In this document: positions 10,503 to 22,399 of the stretch, one piece after another | Numbering within the stretch: position 1 is the stretch's first letter | Layout of the letters: every line of letters begins with the position of its first letter | Assembly: GCA_963580455.1 (NCBI GenBank) | Contig: OY756966.1 | Span: forward strand, 21,207,001-21,271,000 | DNA from: Euonymus europaeus | Lineage: Eukaryota; Streptophyta; Magnoliopsida; Celastrales; Celastraceae | Direction: 5' to 3' | DNA length: 64,000 nucleotides | Notes under the pieces: generated by a model | What the model was told of the DNA's origin: nothing | Database searches by the model: none | Seen by the model: the letters and a program-made list of their open reading frames with translations, nothing else | Program-made: the position numbers and the translations under genes

Positions 10503-12084
10503 TAAAAGGTGCAGTATTCTCTGATGAACTATCAAGATCAATCCGTGGAGGTGAACATGGTGGTGCTCTGGTAGGATGAATCTCTAGAGGTGAACCTTGT
10601 GATGGACTGATATGATGAATCTGTGGTGGTGAAACAAGTGATAAAATGCTTGGTGTAGGATCAACAACCTATGATAAAGCCTCTATCTCTCCATGATCAA
10701 CAACCTCATCACCTTGTGACAAAGCCTTTGCCTCTCGACTTGCTTGTCTCAATGCCTCTACCTCTCGTCTAGATGCTAATGCAGGATAAGTCCTCACATT
10801 ATGTCCTGTCATATTGAAATGCCTACATCTTAGTATTTGTCCTCTTCTACTCAAAGCACTTGCCGTTTGTGCTGGAAACTCATCAGGCCCTCTTATTCTT
10901 GCCTTTTTAGGTCTACCAGGCTTTCTTTTATATACTGGTGGTTCTAGAATAATGTACTCAATACTTGACCATTGATTTTCTCCAGGCATAGGATTTTTGA
11001 GGTGAGAGTAAGTTTTCAGAATCTCAGTTTTGGAATACACTTCATGATTTTTGGTGTACACTTCATGAATATATGCTTCTAGCCTCCCATGATCAAATAA
11101 TATCGCACATACTGCATGCTCACATGGTATACCTAAAAGATCCCATCTCCTATAGCTACACGTCCTATGTCTAAGATCGACAACATTCTGGCTTCAATGC
11201 ATATGTCTGACTTCAAAAATCCTCTCTCCACCTAAAATACAATCATACTTTATTGCCCTTCCCACAACTTTCTTGAACTTCTTTAGAATTCCTGGGCAAA
11301 CTGTGGGAGTCTAACCCTCCATCTCAATTTTTTCTTGTGGAATCTTTGACATTAGCATTCTCTTTATCCACTCCAACATTGTGATTATTGGCTTGTCCCT
11401 TACCTTTCTGATATAAGAATTGAAGGACTCAGAGATGTTGTTTGTGAGCATATCACACTTAGTATCTAGATCATGTGTATGCCTACACCATCCTTCCTTA
11501 TCCTTGGCACTTAACCAATCATATGCAGCTCTATCAAGTTGTTGTAAGCCCCTTTATTTTATTTTCAAATTCTTGGAGCCTTGTTGCTCTTGAAGCATTC
11601 CACAAGGCATCTCTCAAAGCTATACCAGGGAATTGCTTTTTGAAATTGGCATATAAATGTGTAACACAAAATCTGTGTATTGCTCTTGGCATGACCAACT
11701 TCATTGCCTCCACAAGCCCCTACAATAAAATTTCATAATCAGTGACAACATATGATAAAATATGATCAATGAAAACATATATTTTGCAAGTCAATACCTT
11801 TTGTTGGTCTGAAATGAAGGCCCAAGTCTTGTTATTTCCAATGTTGTTGAACAATAACACCAAGAACCGCTCCCAATTCTCACACTTGTCATTCTACATC
11901 TATGACAGTTAGTCTCTTCTCCATAATCAATACTGTTAGTTTCACCAGTGTCACCAGAATACTCTTCAACATATTCATCATCTGATTCTACAAAGAAATG
12001 TAGTAAATATCCATAAGCTAAATGCAGAAAACACTCGAGCACATAAATAAAGATACCCACATATATAAAAGAATCGCAACTCAA
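10503..12084 (-). pseudogene. MULE (MuDR-type) transposase, degenerate
   Basis: From high to low coordinates: an acidic N-terminal stretch (ESDDEYVEEYSGD, about 11930-11990); a transposase core piece (WERFLVLLFNNIGNNKTWAF, then ISDQQK); a 78-nt intron with GT..AG borders (11720-11797); GLVEAMKLVMPRAIHRFC and THLYANFKKQFPG; NNISESFNSYIRKVRDKP; a SWIM zinc finger (TCSYRRWDLLGIPCEHAVCA); and a C-terminal KRKPGRPKKARIRGPDE linker with a zinc-knuckle-like RCRHFNMTGHNVRTYP. Most of the catalytic domain before FLVLLF is deleted. Stops occur about 11300 and 11540 and at 10669. Beyond the 10669 stop the frame continues, proline-rich, until the copia LTR. The protein would have cut and pasted the element. 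Confidence 0.8.
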
Positions 12085-12660
12085 TTATACCGTACCGTAT
12101 CGTACCGCGGGGCTACCGCCCCCACACCCCTTCAACAACAATTGTAGGGGGCTCGATCCAACAAGGCTTCGCAATGGAAGACTCAGTTCAGGCTCCTCGT
12201 CTCCCCTCAAAACCTTCTTCCTTACCTTTAAAAAAGGGGAAAAGAAGGGGAAGAATAGAAAGGGGAACATACCTGACATTGTTGATCTTTAAACTTGATG
12301 GAAAGATGTAGTTCCTATGATGAATCACCCTCAGAGATAAATGAAAAATCTCAAACCCCATTGTTGGACATGATTGAGAGAAGAAACAAGCAAAAACCCT
12401 AGCAAATAACAAAGTAGAGAGAAGGAAGAAGGTTGTTCGCGCCTTTACCTTTAATTTTAATCATTTTTTAATTAAAAATAATTTATTAAGCAACTTAATC
12501 ATGTTTAGGGGTTAAAAGTGACATAAACGTGTGGATTGACCGTCATCTCAAACAATCAACAAACGTCTGGGGGGTTATATACATTTTTTTCATAATTTGA
12601 GGTTTTTTTTTCAATTAGGTCATACTTTATGGGGTTATGTACCCTTTACTCTTTAATTTT
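10503..12660 (-). mobile_element. Mutator-like element (MULE), 3' end cut by copia
   Basis: Transposase homology runs on the - strand (10503-12084). It is preceded at higher coordinates by an untranslated zone and, at about 12440-12660, by a terminal sequence of the MULE style (an AGGGTACATAACCCC-like start on the - strand followed by T/A-rich tracts). The opposite terminus is missing because the copia 3' LTR begins inside the transposase C-terminus. No terminal inverted repeat pair or 9-bp target duplication can therefore be tested. Confidence 0.68.
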
Positions 12661-13528
12661 TACCTCATCTTCATATCGGGGATTGAGAATACCCATCTAT
12701 TTATCTGCCTCTCTAATTATAAAAAATACATACAATTTTAAAACTTAAGTCATTAACAAATTATAGATGTCTTTAATTATTTGAGAGAGCATAATAAATT
12801 ATAATAAATTATAATAAATTATATACAAAATCATGTAAATTCATGAGTTTGATAGCTTTATATATTACCAATTCAATAAATAAATAAATATGTTTACTAA
12901 AAATGATAAAACTTGTTGTCAATTTATGCCTATCTTTTAGCTTCATGATTGACTTTTCTGCATTAATTTTCAAATTCATGGTCTGAGATATTTGACCTAC
13001 AATGTTCATTCAAACATTTATTATGGCTCTTTCTGAAATGCATGAATTATACTGAAAATTTTTAGTATAATTTTCAAATCATATAATAATTGTTAAAATA
13101 TACCTAAAAATCACAGTATAATTCTCAAGATATACTTAAAAATCATAATATAATTATTAAAAATGCAGTTTACAGAAGTCACAAATTGGTGAAATTATGT
13201 GACATTTATTTTGACAATTTAGAGTATGACATGAGAAAGACAAAATGAATAGTCTCAAGAAATAAGAAACCTCCCCTTCTGACCGCTGGACAATTAGTCA
13301 AGCTCCGCTTACTTTACCCAGTGATAGGACAAAGATCCTAATGATAAGCTTCGGTGATCTATTTCGCCAGGTTCGTGAAGAAAAGTCTGACTTGGGAGAT
13401 GTAGAGATAGGGTTGAGAAGGAAAAATTCCTTATTATAAGCAAATGCTGGATAAACTACTTTACCCCCTACGATGTAAGGAACTACGATGCCAACAAATT
13501 AAATATGAAAATATTTAGTAGATGGTAG
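12661..13528. other. Intergenic, AT-rich, no gene seen
   Basis: No protein homology was recognised on either strand. It is AT-rich with short TAATAAATTA repeats near 12791-12822. The part from about 13260 to 13440 is less AT-rich but carries no recognisable motif. Confidence 0.5.
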
Positions 13529-13790
13529 TCACCATAGTTTTACTATTTGAATAGTTAGACCAAACGAAATTGGGGAGTCCTTTTCCTTGAATCTAATACC
13601 CGACAAGAGTAGATAATATTCATCATATTCAAAAATACAACCACTGGAATAATTGATCAAGACCGAGCCTCCCTCTGCAGACATCAATGAGGGTAAGAGT
13701 GCCAACAACATTGGTATGCACAATTTCACCGGCAAGAAAATTGTGCAGCTTAATAAATTCAAAGTAAACCTTACAGTATGACAAGTCTCA
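13529..13790 (-). pseudogene. Fragment of a nucleotide-rhamnose synthase/epimerase-reductase-like gene (NRS/ER or RHM C-terminal domain)
   Basis: Two adjacent - strand frames give HTNVVGTLTLIDVC, then GGSVLINYSSGCIFEYDEY and SGIRFKEKDSPI. These match, in order, a conserved stretch of the plant UDP-4-keto-6-deoxyglucose 3,5-epimerase/4-reductase (NRS/ER, also called UER1) and the homologous C-terminal domain of RHM rhamnose synthases. That enzyme completes UDP-rhamnose synthesis in the cytosol. The match covers only about 70 residues, changes frame near 13680 and loses homology on both sides, including the catalytic YxxxK region that should follow. It is a stray gene fragment, possibly captured by a transposon or a decayed retrocopy. 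The family call rests on recognised motifs, not an alignment. Confidence 0.62.
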
Positions 13791-15016
13791 GGATGTGGAA
13801 GAAATAACTCATCTCCTTTGACATCCTCATCTCCTTTGGCATGGTGATATTAAAATATGGCCGGTATGATCTTAAGACCATGAGAAAATAAGAAAAAAAT
13901 TGAGGTGAAACTCACACCTACCAAAAGGAGATTCTAAAAATCCACAAATTTTGTATGCCTAAGGAAATATGTCCATACTTGAGACAAGAAACAAACATTT
14001 TAAACAAGATTGAATCACATCAATAGTAACAACAATCTATTAATGGCTTCATCTGATCGGTATTTGCTATATACTAGCTCAATGTTTCTCATGATTATTC
14101 ATATGGAATTACTCAACTATATTTACTTGCACCTGTAATAATTTTGCTGCAAATCTAAGTTTTGATGTTTGGTTTCTGTTTGAACCAGGAGATAAAGATA
14201 GACAAGGGATGAGAGAGAGGCGAGATAGAGGAAGAAAGAGACAGACAAGATGATATATTTTAGTTTTTAGATTTAGAAGATTAATTTTGTCCAAAAAAAA
14301 TATGAGGGATTTATTGATATATTTGATTAAATCATGAATTTAGTGATATATAGGATTGCAATAAAGGACCTCGTGCTATGAAGCCCTATTATTTGTTACT
14401 CAATGGGATTATTAATTTGAACGAATATTTTTGGCAAATAACCATAAACGTATGGTTACAATACTCTGTGGACCAAAAAATTTGGCCACCATGGCTTTCA
14501 GGAAAAGATTCAAGATGCTTCCATAATTCCATTGCAGCCAAATATTGTAATATATCCCATGCCAATCATTCATAAAAATAAAATAAAATAAATAAATCCC
14601 ACACTACTTCCTTCCCAAATATTAGGGGAATAAATATTATATTTGATATAAAATATATATTTTCACTATATGCAATTATGCTTACTTTTCTAAAATAAAT
14701 TATTGTTTACTATATTTTTCAATTTTTAGAACCTATTATTTTTTTAAAAATTCTTAAAAAATTAAAAACATTAAGTATAGAAAATAGTTATAAAAATCCT
14801 ACTGCAATTTCAAACAACTTAAAAACCCAACACAAAAAAAAAATCATACAAATAATAATTTTTAATTTTGTTAATAAAAATAAATTTTGCACTTTAAAAT
14901 ATAATTAAAAGACGATAATGATGACAAATTAGCAAATGAAAAATAATATATATGTAAAAACAAATTCTTTCAAAGGACAGAAAAAACATTTAAAATTTAA
15001 TAATTGTTTTTTTTAA
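13791..15016. other. Intergenic upstream region of the ClpS1 gene
   Basis: AT-rich sequence with no coding or TE homology that I can recognise. The last 450 bases are extremely AT-rich, as is common in plant promoters. A short purine-rich GAGAGAGGCGAGATAGAGG stretch occurs at about 14210. Confidence 0.5.
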
Positions 15017-15024
15017 TATAAATA
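15017..15024 (+). promoter_or_regulatory. Candidate TATA box of the ClpS1 gene
   Basis: TATAAATA lies 149 bases upstream of the chosen ATG. A start of transcription about 30 bases downstream would give a 5' UTR near 125 nt, within the usual plant range. This rests on sequence match and position only. Confidence 0.4.
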
Positions 15025-15172
15025 AAAAACAGCCTAAGATTTTTTATGCTCAGAACTTCATAATTGTCATCTTCACCCAGTACCTCGAGTCCGCAACTGC
15101 AAATCAGCCAAACAAAAACCCTCAAATTTTCTCTTTGCAGAGGCGATTCAATCCAATACTATTCATTCAAGA

Positions 15173-18100
15173 ATGGCCGTAACCGTCACTGGAGCATTTA
15201 CGTCATCGTTTTTGCCAACGCAAATACGGCATCTGCAGCTTCCTTCTGTGTCTCCGACTCAGAAGCAAAACATGGTCTCAACTGTTCCGAAAGGATGGGC
15301 TGTTTGTCATTCTGTTGGTGTGAACGCCAGGTTTGGATCTTCCAAGGGTGGTTCCAGTGTCTTGGAACGACCGACCTTCGACCAGTCACAGTTCGACCCT
15401 TCTACTCAAGTTCTTGAAGGTTTTCTTTTCTTCTCTTTTCGTGCTCTTATTTTGCATTTTGTAGGGTTCTGTTTGATAGTTTTATGAGTTTTTTTTATTG
15501 GAGATCTTGTCAAATTGATATGTGTGTTGAAATGAAATTTATTTGCTGAGATTGTAATTCTCTTGCTGTTTGGTTCTTGTGGACTGCAGGAGGAGATATT
15601 GGACGATCCAAGGACAGAAAAGGTCCTGGGAGTGGAGACAGTTACAGAGTTCTGCTGATTGATGATGTTCGTCATACCGAGAAGTTAGGTAATATCATTT
15701 TATACATTCATTTTGGCATTTGAGTTTCTGAGAACGATTCAATTATGTGAACATTCCTCTACTGTGACTGAATTTTGTATCTTACTGCCCTAAGTCTTAG
15801 AAATTAGAACTGTAGTCAATGCTATCAAATTTTCACTATTAATCTATTATAACCCAAAAGAAAATGATAAACTTCATGACTTTTGTGGTGATTGTGAAGA
15901 ATAAATATCAGTTGTCAGCCTGCAGTCGATTGCGCGATTAACAACTTGTCTAATGTGTGAGAGTTTGGTTTCGGACAGGAAAGTGAGATATAAATCATCT
16001 TTTACGTTGTTTTCTTATTCTGCATCTATTTTATACTAGTTGCAAAGGTGCTGCCCCAAGTTGTTCCATATGTTACCCCTGAAGATGCAAGAAGACTTTT
16101 CCAGGTATCTCGTGAAAATGGAGTCGCAATTGTTATTGTCACTGTTAAGGTAAATTCTCGCGCTTTTTTGGCATCTTGTAATTTATGCACAATCATTCAT
16201 TGCTTATACGTATTTTTGGGCTCCACATAATTTAGTGTCTCACTTACCAAAGACGTGTCAGTTTGCATTTTAGTTTCCAATCAGTGACTTAACCCTTTAA
16301 TACTATTTGCTGCACCAGAATAAATATTCTTAGGTATTTGAAAATTTTATGGAAGTAGTTCTGAAATGCTTCTACTGTGACTGTGATAAAGTGCAAGTGT
16401 GCAGTTTTTTTTTTCATGGCAAGATTCTTTGTATTGGGTACATTCAACAGCCTTTATGGGGCGGAAAGAAACACTTATATGTTCATGTGCATCGCGCCCA
16501 CAAGCACACGACCAAAAAAGACATGCTACACACATTCTGAATGGAAATGTTGATCAGAGAACGAAGATCCTCTTATAATATGAGCTATACAATGGGAAGT
16601 TCAGCAAGTTCTTCCTTTTTGAGTGCAACTTAGGTCTTGCCTTTCAGTGTCTTTGGTTTGCTTAATCACCCAATACAACCAACAAACATCTCAGTTGCTG
16701 TATTAGGTATACCCGAAATGCTTTAAGACACCATAGAGTCAATTGATCACTAGTTATCCTTGCCCATTTGTTGAGGACTCGTCAAATGGATCAATATCCT
16801 TAAATTTGTTATGTGAACTTCATTTCTTTTCTTAATATGAAATAACTTATATAGAAATACTTTGTGGTAGTTTCCTGGTCATATCTTAATGAAGGTGCCT
16901 GATATTGTCAAATAGCAACTACCTGTTTCTTCCCGTTATTCTGTTATGGGGTTAGGGGCTCCATAATGGCTTAAAGTGACTTCTGTGTGTATTTAAAATC
17001 TTCCTATCACTTGGAAACTCAATTAAAACATTGCTTTGAGCCTTTGACATCATTCATACCCTAAAAATATGTGAAAGAACAAATAGTAAACATGCCCATT
17101 AAGGTTTAAAATGGTAGAGACATGCCATAAATTCAGAAGCAGACAAAAATAATTGGGAACATACCAAATATGAGGATTTAACCCCTAGACAGTTCGCTAG
17201 CTTATATGGAAAGTGTATCTGAATTCTTTTAACGCTTGCTTATTCTGAATATCCTGACTACTATAGTACTATAATGACTGGAATTCAATAATCACAAATT
17301 TCAAAATACTCATCATTGCCTGCTGCACCTTTTTTCCTTCATTTTCTGGTAAATTTCTGCGGTTTTAACCTTTCTGTTGATCTACCGAACAAAGTCATTC
17401 ATCCCACAAATACTGCTCTATCTCTCAACTTGATGACCCAATTACGTGTTTGTTGAATACTATTTTGGCTATTGTCACAAATTAGCAAGGGTTCACCTTC
17501 CATCCATTTTATGGTGACAAGGTCCTTTTTTCTGCACAAAACTGAACCATAAACTTGAAGTACTTTTCCGATCTTGTGAAGCTGTGATGAATAGAATTTT
17601 GTTTGACATGTGAAGGATTTAGGTAGATCTATTCAGTTCTGCCCTTTATTCTGCAAGATCTTTCTACTATTTGTTTACTGCCTGAATATGTGGGGATGGT
17701 TGGGCTATTCAAATTAGAAGAATGCAGTCATTTTCCATGTAAAATCACTTTATGTTCCTATTTAGATTTCTTTTTAGGTGGACTAATGCATTATGGCATT
17801 GGATTGAAAAGTCCAAAAATTGAGACTTGACAAGCAGGTGGCTCCATTATCTTGGAATAGTATATTGTTGAATATGGCTCTTTTTTTAAAGCAGCGAAAG
17901 AATAATTTCATTAAAAAAGACGCAAAAGGGGTGAAACCAATTAGAAACCTAGAAGCTTTTATCTACTAGGGATTATTCAATTAAATCAAAACATAGATTA
18001 TCATCAACAATTTATGTTGTTCCCAAAACCAAAAAGTAAGGTTCATTTACAAGTTCAAGTAGGGTTTTAAATGCTCGAAGGCCAAATGGTCCAAAAAATT

Positions 18101-18897
18101 GGCTGGTCAAATTTAGAAAAGTTGCTCCTTTTTTTCTTCTTCTACCTTCTGTATTGTAGCTCCAAGTTACATACCTACTCATTCTAGATCTCATTGCACT
18201 TAACCAAATTACATCATCAGCATAGAGGCTCTGTTCCAAATTGCAAACCTCAACATTCCTTCCCCTTCTCTTTACAAAGAAAACAAACATCATCGGTCAT
18301 TCATGTTGATACCTATTGGGACTTCTTGTTTTTCATGTAATGCTTGAATTGACAATATGTGCTTGTGCTTCTGTGGGAGGTCTTCGAATCAGAATGGTTA
18401 TAGACTTCTGTTTGAGCTATTCCCTAGGTTTTTAGTTCAATGGGTAGATTGGTTTTGTTAGCTGCGATCTCTTAAAGAGAATGAAAGTGATATGACTTGC
18501 ATCCTCATGGAGCTTCAGGCTATTGTGAGCGCCTTAGTGGGTTGTTGAATGTATGGATATCATATGAAAATATATTCTTGGTTTCTTGGCTTGCATTCTT
18601 TACTTCCAAGTAGTATTATGCCTTGGGTCATTTACACTTTAAAGAGATTCTCAGCAGGAGTTTTTTACATTTAAAGTAAAAAAATATCATTTTTCGGGCA
18701 ATTCCTCCTGTGCATGGACCTACAACTTTTTATGTTAAATATTTTTTTGGGTGAAGTCTCTTGCAGTTAGATTAAACTAAAATGAATAATAACTGTAGTA
18801 CATATTTGTTTGACAGGAGCATGCAGAGTTCTATGCACAAATGCTGATACGTGGTGGGTTAAGGTCAAGAATTGAGCCTGATTCAAGCACTGTATGA
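15173..18897 (+). CDS. CLPS1: ATP-dependent Clp protease adaptor ClpS1-like, chloroplastic (4 exons)
   Basis: Exons 15173-15419, 15590-15688, 16040-16149 and 18817-18897, all with GT..AG introns, join in frame to 178 residues. ClpS1 is the plastid N-recognin: it binds substrates with certain N-terminal residues and passes them to the ClpC chaperone of the stromal Clp protease. Residues 1 to about 55 look like a transit peptide (Ser/Thr-rich, few acidic residues). VLERPTFDQSQFDPS precedes the folded ClpS domain (about 97-172): SYRVLLIDDVRHTEKLVAK, YVTPEDARRLFQVSRENGVA, TVKEHAEFYAQMLIRGGLRS. Bacterial ClpS has Asn-Asp-Asp where this protein has Ile-Asp-Asp (106-108), so the pocket is plant-like rather than bacterial. 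The length fits plant CLPS1. The start is the first ATG followed by a transit-like peptide. Intron 3 (2667 bp) is large and carries a LINE-like tail. No damage is seen. Confidence 0.9.
17880..18300 (-). repeat. Probable LINE 3'-end remnant in ClpS1 intron 3
   Basis: On the - strand this ends in a TTTTGCGTCTTTTTTAATGA-type tail followed by an A-rich stretch, a form seen at the 3' ends of plant L1-type LINEs. A weak open frame (18012-18293) lies inside but matches nothing I can name. The assignment rests on the tail only. Confidence 0.35.
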
Positions 18898-19379
18898 TGC
18901 AGGCTACTGTAAAGCCACCACCATTGAGACTGTCTGGGAGATATTTTGAAAGTCAAATTAATTAGAGTTCATTACTTGGAAGGGAAGAAATTGGGTATGG
19001 AGGGGCTAGATATATAGTGAATGAAGTACAGTTTTTGTAGCTCTAGATTGTTGTGTTCGGTTTCTTCAAACTCTAACCATATATGAATTTCAGTACAAAT
19101 TCATATAAATAACTGGTTGAACTTTATCGCCAGTGAATAAGTAACAAAGTGAAAGGCAATTTGCCAATTTAGCTTTTGAAACAATGTTGTTTTCGCAGGG
19201 CATGAAGGTTGAATGGGCTTTTTTTTGTCATTTGTAGTTCTAATGAAGGATTTTCGTCCTCTGTACTGGAATGTTGTTTGTTGTCTCCGGTTGTCTCTTA
19301 GTCTTAACTCCACATAATGGTGGTACAATTTAGGGACTGAGAGATAAAAGACAAGTGAATAAGGCAGGTTCAAGTGAGA
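18898..19379. other. 3' flank of the ClpS1 gene
   Basis: Holds the 3' UTR and downstream spacer. No clear AATAAA signal; ATAAATAA at about 19105-19112 is the nearest near-match. Short open frames on the - strand match no family. Confidence 0.4.
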
Positions 19380-19655
19380 GACTCATTGATTATTTACTAT
19401 AAACAAATGCCTTTTACAAAGGCATGCAATGCATAGACTCGTTAAACAAGAAATTAGCATCAATAATTCCACCATTTGAGATATCTCTTAAGTAGTGATG
19501 ATACTTCACATCTATCACAATAGATTATTGTTGCTCCCTGTTGCTTGAAGTGTAGCTCTTCAAGTATTTTCTTCAACCAAGTAGCTTGACAAGCATACAA
19601 AATTGCTACCATATCTCAACTTTGGTGGTTGACAAAGTAATGATGGCCTGCTTAG
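19380..19655 (-). pseudogene. Copia RNase H fragment (left half of a split element)
   Basis: Read on the - strand from 19655: SKQAIITLSTTKVEI, a shift, then ACQATWLKKILEELHFKQQG, IIYCD and IDVKYHYLRDISNGG. This is the end of a copia RNase H, the enzyme that removes RNA from the RNA-DNA hybrid. It breaks off at 19655 against LTR sequence. A reverse-transcriptase piece of the same strand and family style starts again at 25807, so the two were probably one element before the intervening insertions. Confidence 0.72.
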
Positions 19656-20427
19656 ATGTGCCTAAGTCCATTCCTATATTTTTTGGATCCAGAAAATTTT
19701 CACAATTAATGGGCTTTCCTAGTCATAGTTTCACTCTAATACATAATTTTATTTGTATTAGAATGATGATCATGTTTAGAACTTCTACTTAGAATCATTC
19801 TCGGACTTCCACATCAACTCTAATTCAAATTCCTTCCTTATAAATATAATGACACATGCAGCTTCATAGTACTTTAAAAAAAAATCATTTTTCGTGATCA
19901 AAGAGAGACAGAGTATCGATTCGTGTCGTAGTTCCTCGAGTATAACAGTATTGAAAGTGCTACCTACTGTTATAGAGGAAGCGTAGTATCTTGGGAAGTA
20001 ACTGTCCCTAATCTGTTTGCATTGAGTAGCAAAGGAAAAAATCGATTTAAGGAGATTCACACATGTAATCTTCGCTTAAAGTCTGTTTCGTTTGGTATAC
20101 ATATTTTGGATTAATATTCTATGTATTCAACTGGTTTTGTCGATTCATGTTGTAGTTCCTATAACAGTATTGAAAGTGCTACCTACTGTTATAGAGGAAA
20201 TGTCATATATTGGGAAGCGACTATCCCTAATCTGTTGCCATTGAGTAGAAAAGGAAAAAATCAATTTAAGGAGATTTGCACCTGCAATCTTCGCTTAAAG
20301 TCTGTTTTGTTTGGTATACATATTTTGGATTAATATTCTATATATTCAACTGGTTTTGTAATTGGTTACAATTTTTGTTCAATTAATTTTGTATTCGTTG
20401 CTAGATTAGTGAATTGTATTTCAAACA
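19656..20427 (+). repeat. LTR copy 1 of an inserted retrotransposon (start missing, internal duplication)
   Basis: Matches 25338-25806 of the complete LTR at 25052-25806, with the blocks CCATTCCTATATTTTTT, TTAATGGGCTTTCC, CTTACTTAGAATCA-type text and the GATTAGTGAATTGTATTTC end. The first 290 or so bases of the LTR are missing. A block of about 215 bp (about 19912-20124) is repeated at about 20137-20350, which the other copies lack. It ends ..CAAACA at 20427, and the same leader sequence as in copy 2 follows. Confidence 0.7.
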
Positions 20428-20583
20428 ATCTTAAAGCTATTTTCTATGCTTTTACTAATTGGTTCTTGATTGTAGATCGAATTCGATAAGAGTTATCAAT
20501 GGCATCTCAAATAGATTCAACCACCTAGTGGTGGATGCAATTGATGAGCTAAAGAATGACTCGAAAATTTTGATGGTGACCAT
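20428..20583 (+). other. Leader and first codons of gag of the inserted retrotransposon
   Basis: The leader ATCTTAAAG..TTGATTGTAG is shared with the sequence after LTR copy 2 (24931-24980) and ends in an acceptor-like TTGTAG. An ATG at 20499 begins MASQIDSTT and a stop follows at once. After the hAT insertion the same unit resumes at 24268-24435 without a recognised domain. No primer site of a familiar type follows the LTR. Confidence 0.45.
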
Positions 20584-21183
20584 TAGGGGTGTAAGTTCGG
20601 TCCAACAGTTCGATTTTTAATCGAAATCGAAAAAATTGAAAACCGAAAACCATGTATTAGATTAGACCGAACCGAACTGAATTTCTTTATGCGGTTCGAT
20701 TTTCGGTTTAAACCGAAACTCTATATGCCTTCCTACTGCTACTTGCATTCTTCAATTATCATTTTGTTCAAATCCAAAAAGTCAATTAACACAAGTCAAG
20801 TAAGTTTAACAAATACATTAATATAGGCAGTTCAAATATGAAACAAGTAAACAACAACACAAGTGAATAACTCAATAGGCAACAGTCAACAAGCAATTCA
20901 AATTCCACTATGAAGCATTTAAGCTGCGGCTGCCAACTGTCCAGTGCCCACTGCAAGTTTGCAACAGCCAACACGCCATCAATATTCATCAATTCACCAT
21001 TAAGCTTAGTTGCCAATGCCCACTACAATTGCATATAATATAATAATATAAACTTACAAAGTATAAACCATTAAGTAGTGTTGTGAAATTGTGGAAATAT
21101 GTATAATATATTCGATTAATCTAAAGAAGTTGAATTTGGAATATATAAAAGACTGAAGCAAAAACAAAAGGTAAAAATATAAA

Positions 21184-22350
21184 CTAATACCTAACAACGA
21201 GTCTCGACTCCTTCAATGTGAGCTCACAAAAATAACGGAGGAAAGTGACTAATCTTCTCACAATAATCCAATCTTCCTGCTTGGGCATTCCACTTTCACA
21301 TACAAGCTCACTTGCAATGTGCGACTCAAGTTCCTCGAATCTCTCAAATGCTTGTTCGAACTTTTGAGCAATTTCTAGCATCAAGTAGGTGGAGTTCCAC
21401 CTACTACACACATATAAGCACAAGGAACTCTTGCTTTGAATTCTCTATATCTCCACACATTCCTTGAATTTTAGAATCCTAGAAGGTGACGCTCTAATAA
21501 ACTTAATTGTTGCCCGAATACAAGATATTAATGAAATAGATTCTTTCCTGCCCTCCATCACAACTAGATTCATAATGTGTGCAACACATCTAACATGCAC
21601 ATACTCACCTAGGATGATACTAGAAAATCTCATCTTCAAATAATTGATAAGGTGATCATTTGCACTAGCATTGTCAACTGTAATATTGAACAATTTCTTG
21701 ATCTCTCATTCTTTCGAGCAATTATCAATTGATCTTCCCATAGCCTCACCTTTGTGACTTCTAATTGTGGTGAAATTGACAATTTTCTTCTTCAAATTCC
21801 AATCACTATCAATGTAGTGAGCAGTGATCACCATACTCCTAAATCGTGGGTGCTCCACCACTTTGAATGAAATCTCACATTCAACAACCTTGTAAGTTAA
21901 TTCATTGTTAATGACCTTAGGATCGTACTTCCATGTTGAAACATCCATTTTCCTGGCTTGGAACGAAAATTCTGTTTGTTGCCCACTAGGCTTAGGCACC
22001 TTGTGAGACTTCAGTGTTAATGTTCCATTTCATGAAGAGTGACACTTGTATACTATCCCACAGTGATTGCAAATGCACGATCCGTGATTTGGCGACCGAG
22101 TCAAATCTTTCCAAACTTCAGACCTGTCTGCTGTGGCTTTTCTCTTCTTCTTCTTTGGACTTGTCACCTTACAGTCTTTACTATTCTGAGCCTTACTTAT
22201 TCTAGTTCCCAAGGTGGGTATTGAGCTTCTTTCCCTACCTTTACCTCCTTCACCTTTCCCACCTTTAAGTTCTGGAAAATGCTCCTCAAATGTATGTTCA
22301 TTTTCACTTGTGTTTGAAATCGAGTGAGAGCTTGACATATCTAAAAACAT
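21184..22350 (-). pseudogene. hAT transposase (RICESLEEPER-like) with BED finger, degenerate
   Basis: From 22350 downward: a lysine-rich region (PKKKKRKATADRSEVWKDLT), a BED zinc finger beginning CNHCGIVYKCHSS and interrupted by TGA where hAT relatives have tryptophan (about 22030), KVPKPSGQQTEFSFQARKMD, VVEHPRFRSM, then directly VITAHYIDSDWNLKKKI, FNITVDNASANDHLINYL (a catalytic-Asp motif), VRCVAHIMNLVV and RWNSTYLMLEIAQKFEQAF. The segment with the first catalytic Asp, between FRSM and VITAHY, is deleted, and the C-terminal hATC dimerisation domain is absent. The enzyme would have excised and reinserted the element; this copy cannot. Confidence 0.82.
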
Positions 22351-22399
22351 ATAGTCTTAAATCATTGTATTTAGTATTTTCGTGATGACATATATCTAC

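Noticed and set aside
15064..15417. Alternative ORF starting upstream of the ClpS1 ATG
   Set aside because: It is in another frame and has no ClpS homology; the 15173 frame splices to the ClpS core.
18012..18293. - strand ORF of 93 codons in ClpS1 intron 3 with a YADDVIW motif
   Set aside because: The motif hints at a reverse transcriptase box but nothing else of that domain surrounds it; treated as part of a LINE-like remnant only.
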